Assembly: GCF_000379105.1 (NCBI RefSeq)
Contig: NZ_KB900609.1
Location: 3,407,100 to 3,471,099 of the forward strand
Reading direction: 5' to 3'
Length of the DNA: 64,000 nucleotides
Source: Methylobacterium sp. WSM2598
GTDB lineage: Bacteria; Pseudomonadota; Alphaproteobacteria; Rhizobiales; Beijerinckiaceae
Position 1 is the first letter of the stretch, and each line of letters opens with the position of its first letter. The translations under genes were made by a program, and so were the position numbers. Below are positions 31,963 through 41,649 of this stretch, piece by piece. The notes under the pieces were generated by a model. The model saw only the letters and a list, made by a program, of their open reading frames with translations, had not been told where the DNA came from and searched no databases.

Positions 31963-34900
31963 TCGCCGCCCCGTCCCGTCCCACCAATCCGCTGCGCGAC
32001 CCGTCCCGGCTCAATAGCCTCGCGGGGTACGGCATCCTCGACACCCTGCCCGAGCCCGGCTTCGACGACATCGTCAACCTCGCCCGCCAGATCTGCGGCA
32101 TGCCGGTGGGGCTCGTCAGTCTCGTCGGCGAGGACCGCCAGTGGTTCAAGGCGCGCGCCGGCTTCGAGCGCTGCGAGGTCCCGCTCGACCAATCGGTCTG
32201 CACCCACACCCTGACCGGGCCGGGCCTGCTCGTCATTCCGGACCTGAGCAAGGACCCTCGCACGCGCGACAACCCGCTGGTCGCGGGCGATCCGCACCTG
32301 CGCTTCTACGCCGGCGCACCACTGCGGGCGCCGGGCGGCGAGCACCTCGGCGCCCTGTGCGTGATGGGGCACGAGCCGCGCCCGAGTGGACTGACCCCGG
32401 AGCAGGCGGGCGCGCTTCAAGCGCTCGCCCGGCAGGTCATGATCCAGCTGGAGTTCCGGTCCCGCGCCAAGGCTCACGAGGCGGTGCTCGAGGCGCAGCG
32501 TGCGATCCAGGACGCGGCAGGCGACCTCGACGCCATCCTTGATGCCGTGGTGGCTGGCGTCATACGGGCGGTACCCCAGGCCGAGGGCGCCGCAGTCGAG
32601 TTGCGCGAGGGCGACGAACTCGCGTTACGCTCGGCCCGGGGCAGCCTGGCCGAGCACGTGGGGCTGCGCATCCCCGTGCAGGGCAGCCTCGCGGGCGACT
32701 GCCTGCTCTCGGGCGAGCCGGTGATCTGCACCGACGCGCTGCAGGACCCGCGCGTCAACCCCGAGGCGGCCGAGCGGTTCAGGACGCGGTCCTGCCTGCT
32801 GGTGCCAGTCGCGCGGGCGGGCGGCGTGCTCGGTGTGGTGCGCCTGCATTCCGGCCGGCCGGGTGCCTTCACCCCGGCGGACCTCGAGGTGGTCCGGCTG
32901 TTCGCCGGCACGGTGGTCGCAGGTCTGGCCGAGGCCGGTGAGGCCGAGGCCCGCCGCGAGAGCCGGCGCAGCGAGGAACGCTACCGCGCGGTGTTCGAGA
33001 ACGCGGTCGACTTCGCGGTGATCGTGCTCGACCTCGAAGGCCGCATTACCGACTGGAACGAGGGCGCCACCCGCATCCTCGGCTGGTCGCCAGAAGAGAT
33101 GCTCGGGCGGCACGCCGAGACTTTCTTCACGCCCGAGGACCGCGAGGCTGGCATCCTCGACCACGAACTCCAGAGCGCCCTGACGGCCGGGCGCGGCATC
33201 GACGAGCGCTGGCACCTGCGCAGGGACGGGAGCCGCTTCTGGGCCAGCGGCCAGATGATGCCGCTGCGCGACGAGGCCGGCGTGGCCACCGGCTTCGTCA
33301 AGATCCTGCGCGACCGCACCCAGCAGCGCGAGGCAGGCGTGGCCCTGGAGGAGAGCGAGCTGCGCTACCGCTCGCTCGTCGAAGTCAGCCCGCAGGTGGT
33401 CTGGTTCGGCGATGCGGAGGGCAACATCACCTACTGCAACTCCTACTGGTACGACTACACCGGCCTGCCGCCGGACGAGGTCGCCGAGGCGAGTTGGACG
33501 GAGGCCATCCACCCCGACTACCGGCAGCGCGTACGCGACGCCTGGCTCGCGGCCGCCCGGGAGGGTGACACATACGAAGTGGAGTTCCCACTACGGCGGG
33601 GTGCCGACGGCCAGTACCGCTGGTTCCTCTCGCGCGGGCGCCCGGTCCGCGACGAGGCCGGCGGTATCCAGAGCTGGATCGGAGTCTCGATCGACATCCA
33701 CGAGCGCAAGCTCGCCGAGCAGCGCTTCCGCGCCCTGACCGAACTCGCGCCCTCGATCATCTGGTTCAGCGACCCGGACGGGCGCATCAGTTACCTGAAC
33801 GACCGTTGGTACGCCTACACCGGCCAGACGCCCGAGCAGGCGATGCCGTTCGGCTGGGCCGGCGCGCTGCACCCGGATGACGTCGAGCCCTTGCAGGGGG
33901 TCTGGGCCAGGGCGCGCGTCCGCAACGAGTTCTACGAGGGCGAGGCCCGCTTCCGCGGCCGCGACGGCGCCTACCGCTGGTTCCTGGTCCGGGCCGAGCC
34001 GCTCCGGGACGAGCGCGGTGAAGTGCTCGGCTGGATCGGCACCGATACCGATATCCACGACCGCCGGCAGGCCGAGGAGGCTCTGCGCGAGGCCGAGGAC
34101 CAGTTGCGGCTGGCGATCGAGGCGGCGAACCTCGGCATCTTCGACCACGACCTGCGCACCGGCGAGATCACCTGGGACGCGCGCGCCAGGACGCTGTTCG
34201 GCGTTGGCCCTAACGCGCCGTCCACCCGCGAGACCCTGCGGGGGGCCATCCACCCACAGGACTTCGAGCAGGTGCGCAGCGACCTGCAGGCGGCGCTCGA
34301 CCCGGCGGGGCCGGGCATCTACGAGACCGAGTACCGCACCGTCGGCCTCGAGGACGTCGTCGAGCGCGTGATCTCTGCCCGTGGCCGCTGCATGTTCGAA
34401 GGTGGCGTGCCCGTGCGGCTGACCGGGGCCCTGCGCGACATCACCGCCAAACGCCGCGCCGAGCGCAGCCTGAACGAGACCGCCGAGCGCTACCGGCTGG
34501 CCGCGCGCGCCACCAACGACGCGATCTGGGACTGGGACTTCGCCGCCGACCGCATCCTCTGGAACGAGGCCCTCCAAACCTCCTACGGCTACAACCCGGC
34601 GAGGGTCGACCACTCGGGCGAGTGGAGGATCGGCCACATCCACCCGGGGGACCGCGAGCGGGTGACCGCGAGCATGCAGGCGGTGATCGACGGCACCGGC
34701 ACCGCCTGGTCGGCCGAGTACCGCTTCCTGCGCAGCGACGGCTCCTACGCCCACGTCTACGACCGCGGCTACGTCATCCGCAGGGCGGACGGGCGCGCGA
34801 CGCGCATGATCGGCGCCATGCTGGACCTCTCCGAGCAGAAGCGCGCCGAGGCGGCGCTGCGGAAGAGTGAGCGGCAACTGAGCAACGAGCGCGGGTTCCT

Positions 34901-36248
34901 GCGCGCCATCTTCCAGCAGGCCCCGCTGGGCATCTCGATCGCCGGTGCGACTCCCGACGTGCCCGCGACCCTCAACGCACGGGCGCAGGAGATGCTCGGG
35001 CACGGCCCCGGCGAGCCGGGAGACGAACGCTACGCCAGCTACGGCGCCATCCATGCTGACGGCCGGCCCTACGCCCTAGGCGATTACCCCACCCTGCGGG
35101 CGCTGCGGCAGGGCGAGGTCATCCGGGCCGAGGAGGTTCGCTACCGCAACGCGCGCACGGGCGAGGTGCGGCGCCTGGAGGTGTCGAGCGCACCGGTCCG
35201 TGACGAGGCCGGCGAGATCCGGGCGGCGGTGACCCTCCTCGCCGACGTCGAGGACCAGCGTCGGGCGGAGGCGGAGATCCGGCGCTTGGCCGCCATCGTC
35301 GAGCAATCGACCGACTTCATCGGCATCGCGCGGGCGGACGGCCGCGTCGAGTACGTCAACGAGGCCGGGCGCCGGATGGTTGGCCTCACCCACCTCGACG
35401 CCACCCGGCGCACCAGTCTGCGCGACTACTTCGCGGAGGAGGACTGGCCTTTCGTCGAGGAGACTATTCTGCCGACGGTAGCCGAGCACGGCGCCTGGGT
35501 CGACGATTATCGCTTCCGCAACCACGTCACAGGCGCGACTGTGCCGGTCCACTGCAACCTGTTCGCGCTTCTCGGTCCGACCGGTGCCTTCGAGGGCTAC
35601 GCCACGGTCACGCGCGACATCACCGAGCGCAAGCAGGCCGAGGCGCGGCAGGACTTCCTGAATCGAGAGTTGAGCCACCGCATGAAGAACCTGCTGGCGA
35701 TGGTGCAGGCCATCACCGTGCAGACGATGCGCGGGGCGACGGACCTGCCCACGGTGCGCGAGGTGCTCGTCAACCGTCTGATCACGCTGGGCAAGGCGCA
35801 CGACATGCTCCTGGAAGGAGCGGCCGAGAGCACGCCCATCGGGCCAGTCATTCGCAACGGCGTCGGCGTGCAGGACGACGGCTCGGGCCGGGTCAGTTAC
35901 GCCGGTCCCGAGGTCGAGATCTCCGGCAAGGCGGCGCTGTCGCTGGCCATGATGGTGCACGAACTCGCGACCAACGCAGCCAAATACGGCGCTCTCTCGG
36001 CTCCCGGGGGGCGGGTTGACGTGAACTGGTCCGTCGACGAGGTCGAGGGCGAGCCCTGGCTGCTCATCACCTGGGGCGAGCAGGGGGGACCCCCGGTCTC
36101 GCCCCCGACGAGCAAGGGGTTCGGCTCGCGCCTGATCCAGCGGGGCCTGTCGGGTCAGGTCGGCGGGTCGGTCCGGCTCGACTACCTGCCCGCGGGCGTT
36201 CTCTGTACCGTCGAGGCGCCTCTGCGAGGGTTCCAGCAGGATGGCTGA
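31959..36248 (+). CDS. Multi-PAS/GAF hybrid-input HWE-family sensor histidine kinase (1429 aa)
   Basis: The order is GAF (about residues 25-155, ILDTLPEPGFDDIVNLARQI), a second GAF (about 185-335), then seven PAS units starting near residues 342, 469, 589, 713, 843, 977 and 1105. The HWE kinase domain lies at 1230-1429 with the phospho-acceptor His in LNRELSHRMKNLLAMVQA and the ATP-lid region in MMVHELATNAAKYGALSAPG. No transmembrane helix is seen, so it is cytosolic. The many PAS units suggest several inputs. Its start overlaps the Crp gene and its end overlaps the response regulator. Confidence 0.9.
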   Translation: MIAAPSRPTNPLRDPSRLNSLAGYGILDTLPEPGFDDIVNLARQICGMPVGLVSLVGEDRQWFKARAGFERCEVPLDQSVCTHTLTGPGLLVIPDLSKDPRTRDNPLVAGDPHLRFYAGAPLRAPGGEHLGALCVMGHEPRPSGLTPEQAGALQALARQVMIQLEFRSRAKAHEAVLEAQRAIQDAAGDLDAILDAVVAGVIRAVPQAEGAAVELREGDELALRSARGSLAEHVGLRIPVQGSLAGDCLLSGEPVICTDALQDPRVNPEAAERFRTRSCLLVPVARAGGVLGVVRLHSGRPGAFTPADLEVVRLFAGTVVAGLAEAGEAEARRESRRSEERYRAVFENAVDFAVIVLDLEGRITDWNEGATRILGWSPEEMLGRHAETFFTPEDREAGILDHELQSALTAGRGIDERWHLRRDGSRFWASGQMMPLRDEAGVATGFVKILRDRTQQREAGVALEESELRYRSLVEVSPQVVWFGDAEGNITYCNSYWYDYTGLPPDEVAEASWTEAIHPDYRQRVRDAWLAAAREGDTYEVEFPLRRGADGQYRWFLSRGRPVRDEAGGIQSWIGVSIDIHERKLAEQRFRALTELAPSIIWFSDPDGRISYLNDRWYAYTGQTPEQAMPFGWAGALHPDDVEPLQGVWARARVRNEFYEGEARFRGRDGAYRWFLVRAEPLRDERGEVLGWIGTDTDIHDRRQAEEALREAEDQLRLAIEAANLGIFDHDLRTGEITWDARARTLFGVGPNAPSTRETLRGAIHPQDFEQVRSDLQAALDPAGPGIYETEYRTVGLEDVVERVISARGRCMFEGGVPVRLTGALRDITAKRRAERSLNETAERYRLAARATNDAIWDWDFAADRILWNEALQTSYGYNPARVDHSGEWRIGHIHPGDRERVTASMQAVIDGTGTAWSAEYRFLRSDGSYAHVYDRGYVIRRADGRATRMIGAMLDLSEQKRAEAALRKSERQLSNERGFLRAIFQQAPLGISIAGATPDVPATLNARAQEMLGHGPGEPGDERYASYGAIHADGRPYALGDYPTLRALRQGEVIRAEEVRYRNARTGEVRRLEVSSAPVRDEAGEIRAAVTLLADVEDQRRAEAEIRRLAAIVEQSTDFIGIARADGRVEYVNEAGRRMVGLTHLDATRRTSLRDYFAEEDWPFVEETILPTVAEHGAWVDDYRFRNHVTGATVPVHCNLFALLGPTGAFEGYATVTRDITERKQAEARQDFLNRELSHRMKNLLAMVQAITVQTMRGATDLPTVREVLVNRLITLGKAHDMLLEGAAESTPIGPVIRNGVGVQDDGSGRVSYAGPEVEISGKAALSLAMMVHELATNAAKYGALSAPGGRVDVNWSVDEVEGEPWLLITWGEQGGPPVSPPTSKGFGSRLIQRGLSGQVGGSVRLDYLPAGVLCTVEAPLRGFQQDG

Positions 36249-36639
36249 ACATCGGGTCAGTCACCCGCCCCTAGCCATCGCGCTTGTAATCGAGGACGAA
36301 CCCCTGTTCCGGCTCGACCTCACCGCGCAGCTAGAGGAGCGCGGCTACGAGGTGCTGGAGGGCTCCTCGGCGAGGGACGCCCTGAGGTACCTGGAGGACG
36401 GGGCGAAGGTGGCACTCCTGGTCACCGACGTGCGCATGCCGGGCGACATGGACGGCATCGCTCTGGCTCACGAAGTCGCTCGGCGCTGGCCTGCGACGGG
36501 CATCGTCTTGGTCTCAGCCGCGGCGCCGCCTGGGCCTGACGATCTGCCCGGAAACGCCGTGTTCCTGGGCAAGCCCGTAACGCCGGCTCAACTCGGCGAG
36601 GTCGCCTCGCGCTGGCAGCGGGAACCGTACGTTCCCTAA
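36241..36639 (+). CDS. Single-domain response regulator
   Basis: The receiver domain spans nearly all 132 residues: the acidic pocket ALVIEDEPLFRLDLTA, phospho-acceptor Asp in LLVTDVRMPGDMDG at about residue 61, and the Lys in FLGKPVTPAQLGE. There is no output domain. It overlaps the HWE kinase gene by eight bases, so it is its probable phosphorylation target. Confidence 0.9.
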   Translation: MAEHRVSHPPLAIALVIEDEPLFRLDLTAQLEERGYEVLEGSSARDALRYLEDGAKVALLVTDVRMPGDMDGIALAHEVARRWPATGIVLVSAAAPPGPDDLPGNAVFLGKPVTPAQLGEVASRWQREPYVP

Positions 36640-37243
36640 ATCGGTACAGAGCTGCGGAGCCAAACGGGCCGAAAAAAGACTCATGCAGTCCTGAATTTAT
36701 CTCGAGTTCGCAGCTTTCTTTCTCATAGCGCGCATCAATATCCAGTCTATCGGACTCAAACCAGCAATAATGCCAAGATTATTTCATCTCACGCCAGGAT
36801 CGCTGCCGATCACCTTATTCAGGTTGGCCATAAGCGCAGTGGTGCGCCGCGTAAGCGGCGCCATCAACTTCGTCGGCTAGTGCATAAACGCCGACATTCG
36901 CATCAGATGCCCGGCTGCTAACCGGCTGAAGCTGCAGAGAAAATCGCTCCGTGCGGTGTACCTTTTGAAGGCGTCAGTGCACTTCTGTAACGGGCATTGG
37001 TGTCAATCCCTTCTGAGCGTCATCTCTTCGCCGGAGGCTTGCTTCTGTCCGCAGTCAGCGCAGGGCTGCTGCTTGATGATGTCTGCTGAGGATCGGTTGG
37101 CCTATCTAGGGTCGCGCAGTCACCTCGTCGGCGCTGCTGTGCACTGAACGGCCTGACCGGATCCATCGTCCCGGCGAAGGGACTCGGCCTCGGGGGGGCT
37201 GATGGTGATGAGCCCACCCGAAGAGTGTGTCGTCTCTCCTGGT
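36640..37243. other. Gene-free stretch of about 600 bp, lower GC
   Basis: No gene is convincing here. The first 300 bases are AT-richer than the surroundings. A short rightward frame at 36956-37147 has several cysteines (VISSPEACFCPQSAQGCCLM) but no good ribosome site. The 3' part abuts the IS110 copy and includes its end. Confidence 0.3.
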
Positions 37244-38281
37244 CTAAGCGGCGGCCAGAGGCGCAGCTTTGTGAGTGACGAAAGAGGTCTGGTCGCGCAG
37301 CATCCGGTGCAGCACGACCGCGAGCTTGCGTGCGAGGGCGACCTTGGCCTTGCGCAGACCTGCACGCTTGGCGACGCTCAAGGCCCAGGTCTTCAGGTCG
37401 GATCCCTTCACCGGCCGCATCAGGATGACATTGGCCGCCTCATAGAGGGCGGTGCGCACTCCAGCGTCGCCGACCTTGGAGATCCGCCCCGTGTAGTCCG
37501 TCTCGCCGGACTGATACTTCTTGGGCGTCAGGCCAAAGTGGGGTCCAACCGCTCGTGATGAGCGAAACCGCTGCGGATCGTCCACCGCCGCCACGAAGGT
37601 CAGCGCCACCACGACGCCCACGCCGGGTGTTGTCATCAAGCGATGCGCCCTCTCGTCCTGGCGCGCCATAGCCCGCACCCGACGCTCAAAACCGCGGAGC
37701 TCCTCAGCGAGCACCTCTCGCGCCTTCAGCAGCGCGGTCGCGATCATCTCCAGAGCGGGATGGCCGTCGACCAGTGTCCGTATCCGGGCCGGATAGGTCT
37801 TCGGCGTCGTGGCGCCGACCTTCAGCCCGAAACCCCGCAGGATCCCGCGCAGGCTCATCTCCATATCGTGCAGCTTGCCCTGCACCAGCTTGCGCGCCGT
37901 CAGCATCGCACGGACCTCCTGCGCCGGGACCGACTTGCAGTGCACCGGGCGGAACCAACCCAGCCGCATCAGCTGAGCGATGCCGCGGGCGTCCTTCTTG
38001 TCGGTCTTCACCGGCATGGTCTTGAAGGCTGCGCGCACGTGGCGGGTCTCCAGCAACTCCACCGCCAAGCCGGCCCTGCTCATGGACGCGTAGAGCCACT
38101 GCGACAGCGGCCCGGCTTCCAATCCGATCCGCTCCATGGCCACGGGATGCTCGGCGAACCAGCTGATCAGGGCGTCAGGCTCACTCAGCACCTTCGCTTC
38201 GCGGACGATCTTCCCCTCAGCATCGACGACACAGACGTATGAGGCTTCCAGAGACACGTCGATCCCGGCATACTGCTTCAT
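37244..38281 (-). CDS. IS110-family transposase
   Basis: The 345-aa protein begins MKQYAGIDVSLEASYVCVVD, with the N-terminal RuvC-like DEDD domain (GIDVS, IGLEAGPLSQWLYASM, KTDKKDARGIAQLM). The C-terminal Transposase_20 part reads LMTTPGVGVVVALTFVAAVD and FGLTPKKYQSGETDYTGRIS, with a serine-containing end. IS110 elements move using a bridge RNA encoded in a flanking noncoding end, so the sequences beside this gene are worth inspection. It appears intact. Confidence 0.95.
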   Translation of the reverse strand: MKQYAGIDVSLEASYVCVVDAEGKIVREAKVLSEPDALISWFAEHPVAMERIGLEAGPLSQWLYASMSRAGLAVELLETRHVRAAFKTMPVKTDKKDARGIAQLMRLGWFRPVHCKSVPAQEVRAMLTARKLVQGKLHDMEMSLRGILRGFGLKVGATTPKTYPARIRTLVDGHPALEMIATALLKAREVLAEELRGFERRVRAMARQDERAHRLMTTPGVGVVVALTFVAAVDDPQRFRSSRAVGPHFGLTPKKYQSGETDYTGRISKVGDAGVRTALYEAANVILMRPVKGSDLKTWALSVAKRAGLRKAKVALARKLAVVLHRMLRDQTSFVTHKAAPLAAA

Positions 38282-38494
38282 GGTCGTTCCTCGATGATGC
38301 TTGGCGCAGGCCCAAACCTGACGCCGTTGACTTCGGACACCATCATTCTGAGGGACGACCACCCAACCTCAAGCGCTCCGGTGTTCGGCGCGCCCGTTAC
38401 ATCATCTAGCTCAGCAACTTACTCACAGGCCGCTCCGTTTCTAAGGCACTCTGTTCCGTTTCATCAACGGCGGCTAGCGCGCAACTTCCCAGCC

Positions 38495-39481
38495 ATGGCC
38501 GTGAAGCTCTCGCTGCCCCCGCTCGAAAGGACGCAGCCTGTGACCCAAGCCGCTGACACATCCCCCGCAGTCCTCGGCCGTGCCCAAGGCACACTCCTCG
38601 GCCTCGCAGTCGGTGACGCCCTCGGCAGTACGCTGGAGTTCGTCGAGCGCGACACCCAGCCCCTGCACACCGAGATGCTCGGCGGCGGCCCCTTCGACCT
38701 CGAACCGGGGCAGTGGACCGACGACACCGCCATGGCGCTTGCCCTCGCCGACAGCCTCATCGACTGCTCGGGCCTCGACCCGCACGATCTCGCCACTCGC
38801 TTCGTCCGCTGGTGGCAAAACGGCGCCTACAGCTGCACCGACACCTGCTTCGACATAGGCATCACCACCAGTGAGGCACTCGCCCGCTTCGTCCGCACCG
38901 GCCAGCCCTACGCCGGCTCCACTCACCCGCGCTCCGCCGGCAACGGCAGCCTCATGCGCCTAGCACCCGTCGCGCTCTTCTCCCTTAATGACCCCGAGCG
39001 CGCCGATCAGCTCGCCCGTGATCAGAGTCGGGTCACACATGCCGCCCCGCAGGCCGTCGAGGCTTGTGCCTACTTCGTCCAGCTCCTGCGCGAAGCCATC
39101 CTCGGCCAGCCCGACGTACTCCGCTCCCGCACCTGGTCCAGCGACTCGGCCGTCGCCGCCATCGCCGCCGGGTCTTGGCGCCAGAAGTCACGCGACCAGC
39201 TCCGTTCATCCGGTTACGTCATCGACACACTCGAAGCCGCGCTCTGGGCCGTGGGCACCACCACCAGCTTCGAGGACGCGCTGATCCTTGCCGTAAACCT
39301 CGGCGAGGACGCCGACACGGTCGGCGCAGTCGCTGGTCAACTCGCTGGCGCTCTATACGGCGCCGCCGCCATTCCGGAGCGCTGGCTTCAGCCCCTGGCC
39401 TGGAGGGACCGAATCACTCGGATAGCTGACCAGCTGCGGCCATTCTGCCTGGTGAGTTCGGCTTCAAGCGCAGTGTCCTGA
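38495..39481 (+). CDS. ADP-ribosylglycohydrolase (DraG-like) family protein
   Basis: The protein has the family metal-binding motifs in order: GLAVGDALGSTLEFVER near residue 37, QWTDDTAMALALADSL near residue 73, SAGNGSLMRLAPVALF near residue 148 and VNLGEDADTVGAVAGQLAGA near residue 268. Such enzymes remove ADP-ribose from proteins or small molecules. The start ATG at 38495 is chosen because sequence upstream is a leftover of the IS110 flank; starts nearer to the motif are possible. It lies before a two-gene operon of unknown function and could protect against an ADP-ribosylating activity. Confidence 0.9.
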   Translation: MAVKLSLPPLERTQPVTQAADTSPAVLGRAQGTLLGLAVGDALGSTLEFVERDTQPLHTEMLGGGPFDLEPGQWTDDTAMALALADSLIDCSGLDPHDLATRFVRWWQNGAYSCTDTCFDIGITTSEALARFVRTGQPYAGSTHPRSAGNGSLMRLAPVALFSLNDPERADQLARDQSRVTHAAPQAVEACAYFVQLLREAILGQPDVLRSRTWSSDSAVAAIAAGSWRQKSRDQLRSSGYVIDTLEAALWAVGTTTSFEDALILAVNLGEDADTVGAVAGQLAGALYGAAAIPERWLQPLAWRDRITRIADQLRPFCLVSSASSAVS

Positions 39482-39635
39482 ACCAGTCGGAGGCCTTCAG
39501 GATGCATCGTAAGTCGGTCAAAGAGCCGTTCGCTGTGAACTCACTCGGTCACGAACAAAAGCTCCAGAGCGGCTAGGTTGCTGCCGGACGTGCGCTCCTG
39601 TATGGCCGCGCCAATGGCCTCACAGGCGACGAAGA

Positions 39636-40067
39636 ATGAGTTCATCCCCCTACGCCTACCATCCCGACATGCCTGACGGGTGCCCGCTGGATGGAGCAGA
39701 ACCTGCAGGCACCATCTACAAGGCAGTCAGCAATTTTCCCGCCACTGCAGCAGACTTCGAATCAGACATCGAGACTAATAAGAGTGGTGCCAAGTCTAAC
39801 AGGTGCAAGAACTGGGGCTGCTCTGTCTGGCAAAGCATCGAAGCCGCAGAGCACGGCCGTGCAACGTACGCACACTTCCGCGAAAGCTATATCGTCATGG
39901 GGAATCTCGCCCCAGCCGACGGCGAGATTCTGACGACGCCCTCCAAGAAGCAGCCACAGCATTCCACCTTCTGGAAGGTGCATCAGCTCGATATCTCGGG
40001 TAAATTCGTCATGGTTCTGGAACCGGAACCGGGAGAGGATGACGACCCGCTGGGGCCGGAGACTTAA
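39636..40067 (+). CDS. Hypothetical protein (143 aa), first gene of a two-gene operon
   Basis: The protein reads AGTIYKAVSNFPATAADFES, RCKNWGCSVWQSIEAAEHGR and HSTFWKVHQLDISGKFVMVL. It is soluble and alpha/beta in character. It ends two bases before the next gene, so the two are probably co-translated. GC is lower than in the surrounding island. It is not recognised; a role with its partner is inferred from the tight pairing. Confidence 0.6.
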   Translation: MSSSPYAYHPDMPDGCPLDGAEPAGTIYKAVSNFPATAADFESDIETNKSGAKSNRCKNWGCSVWQSIEAAEHGRATYAHFRESYIVMGNLAPADGEILTTPSKKQPQHSTFWKVHQLDISGKFVMVLEPEPGEDDDPLGPET

Positions 40068-40069
40068 CC

Positions 40070-41260
40070 ATGTGGTCTGTCGAGGAACCGGCGCTTCCTG
40101 CTTGGACAACCTTCCCTCTGGATCCGGAGGAAATTCTCTATGAATTCGACGGCCCTCTAACGTTTACAGCAAAATTTGGCTTCTTTAACGCACTTTTCCA
40201 TAAAGTTGGACAACGGCGAGGATCGCATTTCTATATAGCCGTCGAAACGTCAGTAGACATCATCAGCGCACTTAAATCTGGCAGGATATCTGTCCGAGGA
40301 GCGTTAAATCGGCAACACGCGTGGATAATAGAGACGCTGAGCGATCTCTCAGTAGTTCGTTACTGGCAGTGCTCGAACGACAACATGCCGGAGAGGCTGC
40401 TCCCCAGGCGAGGGGTGTCGCTATACTCTTATCTCGGGCAAAGTCCAAATAGCGTTGAGCAAGTTAACGCATTTTTCTCAATGGCGTTTGTAGGACCAGA
40501 TCTAAAGTCCAGCAGTGTTCCATTCTCTCTACTCAAAAAGCTCATAAACGAGTCGTATGATGCTGCTAGACGCTTCCTCAGCCCGGTCTTTTTATCGGGA
40601 GCAAAGAGCGTAACCTTCGATTTTCCCGCAAAAACCGTTCCAGGCAGTTTGGTTCTGACTTTAGACGAGCCAATTATCAATGCCAATCGCCTCAAACAAA
40701 GAACATCTGACGCGCCAGTATCTGTCGAAGCGGCTCGCTCGTCTTTTGCTCGTCAGCGCGAGAGTTTTTTCGATGAAGTGGAAGAACTGGTTGTCCAGGC
40801 TTCGACTGGCCAAGTCGCGGACAGTTTAGCGGAAGAGAGATTTTCCCTTCTCGACAACATCCAGCATATCATTCCGTCGGACGAGAACCGGATCAAGCAA
40901 GTCGAGTTTTCCGGAAGATCAACATCTATCACCCGTGCACTGGTCGTAGACGAAAAGGCTGGAACTACGATTCACCGGGCATTCAAGCGCGTTGAGCGTC
41001 AGGTAGTCACCGAAACGGGCCGCATCGAAATCGTCAACGTCCCAAGCAAGTATTTCGTGTACCGCTCCACAAGGGGCAAACAGGTGGCCTGCCATATTCC
41101 TGCAGATATGTTTGGCCGCCTAAACGCCGACGGCCGCATACTGAATGGTGCCTTAGTCAAGGTGCGCGGACACCTGCGAAAGCGCCCTAAACGCGATCAA
41201 ATGATCACAGAGTTTGAGCCTGTTATCTCGGACTCCTCGCACACGGAGGACAATTCGTAG
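40070..41260 (+). CDS. Hypothetical protein (396 aa), DUF6575-like N-terminus
   Basis: The N-terminus (PAWTTFPLDPEEILYEFDGP, then LTFTAKFGFFNALFHKVGQR) resembles the DUF6575 module, which has a structural-barrel-like pattern. The middle (residues 130-260) is helical and the C-terminal part reads VSKYFVYRSTRGKQVACHIP-like beta strands ending RGHLRKRPKRDQMITEF. The gene has clearly lower GC (about 50 percent) than the island. The function is unknown. With the partner and the nearby DraG-like enzyme it forms a candidate accessory or defence cassette. Confidence 0.6.
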   Translation: MWSVEEPALPAWTTFPLDPEEILYEFDGPLTFTAKFGFFNALFHKVGQRRGSHFYIAVETSVDIISALKSGRISVRGALNRQHAWIIETLSDLSVVRYWQCSNDNMPERLLPRRGVSLYSYLGQSPNSVEQVNAFFSMAFVGPDLKSSSVPFSLLKKLINESYDAARRFLSPVFLSGAKSVTFDFPAKTVPGSLVLTLDEPIINANRLKQRTSDAPVSVEAARSSFARQRESFFDEVEELVVQASTGQVADSLAEERFSLLDNIQHIIPSDENRIKQVEFSGRSTSITRALVVDEKAGTTIHRAFKRVERQVVTETGRIEIVNVPSKYFVYRSTRGKQVACHIPADMFGRLNADGRILNGALVKVRGHLRKRPKRDQMITEFEPVISDSSHTEDNS

Positions 41261-41294
41261 CCTAACCCCGAGCGCGAACTTCGCACGCAGCCAG

Positions 41295-41380
41295 ACAAAA
41301 CGCTGGGGGTGTAGGTCTATAACGGCCTACGCGCCCGCTGGTTGGCGAGCTACATACATCCACAACCCCTGTAGCCCCGG
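41295..41380. repeat. Diverged direct repeat, copy 2
   Basis: Matches 29095-29180 without gaps. The blocks ACAAAACGCT, GCTACATACA and ACAACCCCTGT are conserved. This copy lies 35 bases after the DUF6575-like gene, in the 390-base gap before the next gene. Downstream (41480-41640) a short rightward frame, EYLCAAGVDLRLGARKFAPA, looks like the tail of a lost gene. Confidence 0.6.
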
Positions 41381-41649
41381 TGGGTGAGATGATCGGGCGG
41401 AAGGTGACCACGGAGCCCCTGTCTCGGTAGCCGAGCGAGCCATAGGGAAGCACTCTCCTCCACAGCCACTCCGTCCATACGCCGCCACGCTCCAGTTGCC
41501 GACGTACTTCCCAACCTCCACTCCCAGCGTCCTCCTACCGCCTGAATACCTGTGCGCCGCCGGCGTCGACCTTCGTCTCGGCGCCCGCAAGTTCGCTCCT
41601 GCCGCGCTGAACCTCCGGCTGTACCTACCTGCAGCCCGAGGCCAGTCTC

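Noticed and set aside
32625..35960. Long leftward frames opposite the HWE kinase
   Set aside because: They are antisense to clear PAS/GAF coding sequence and lack motifs; they arise from high-GC codon structure.
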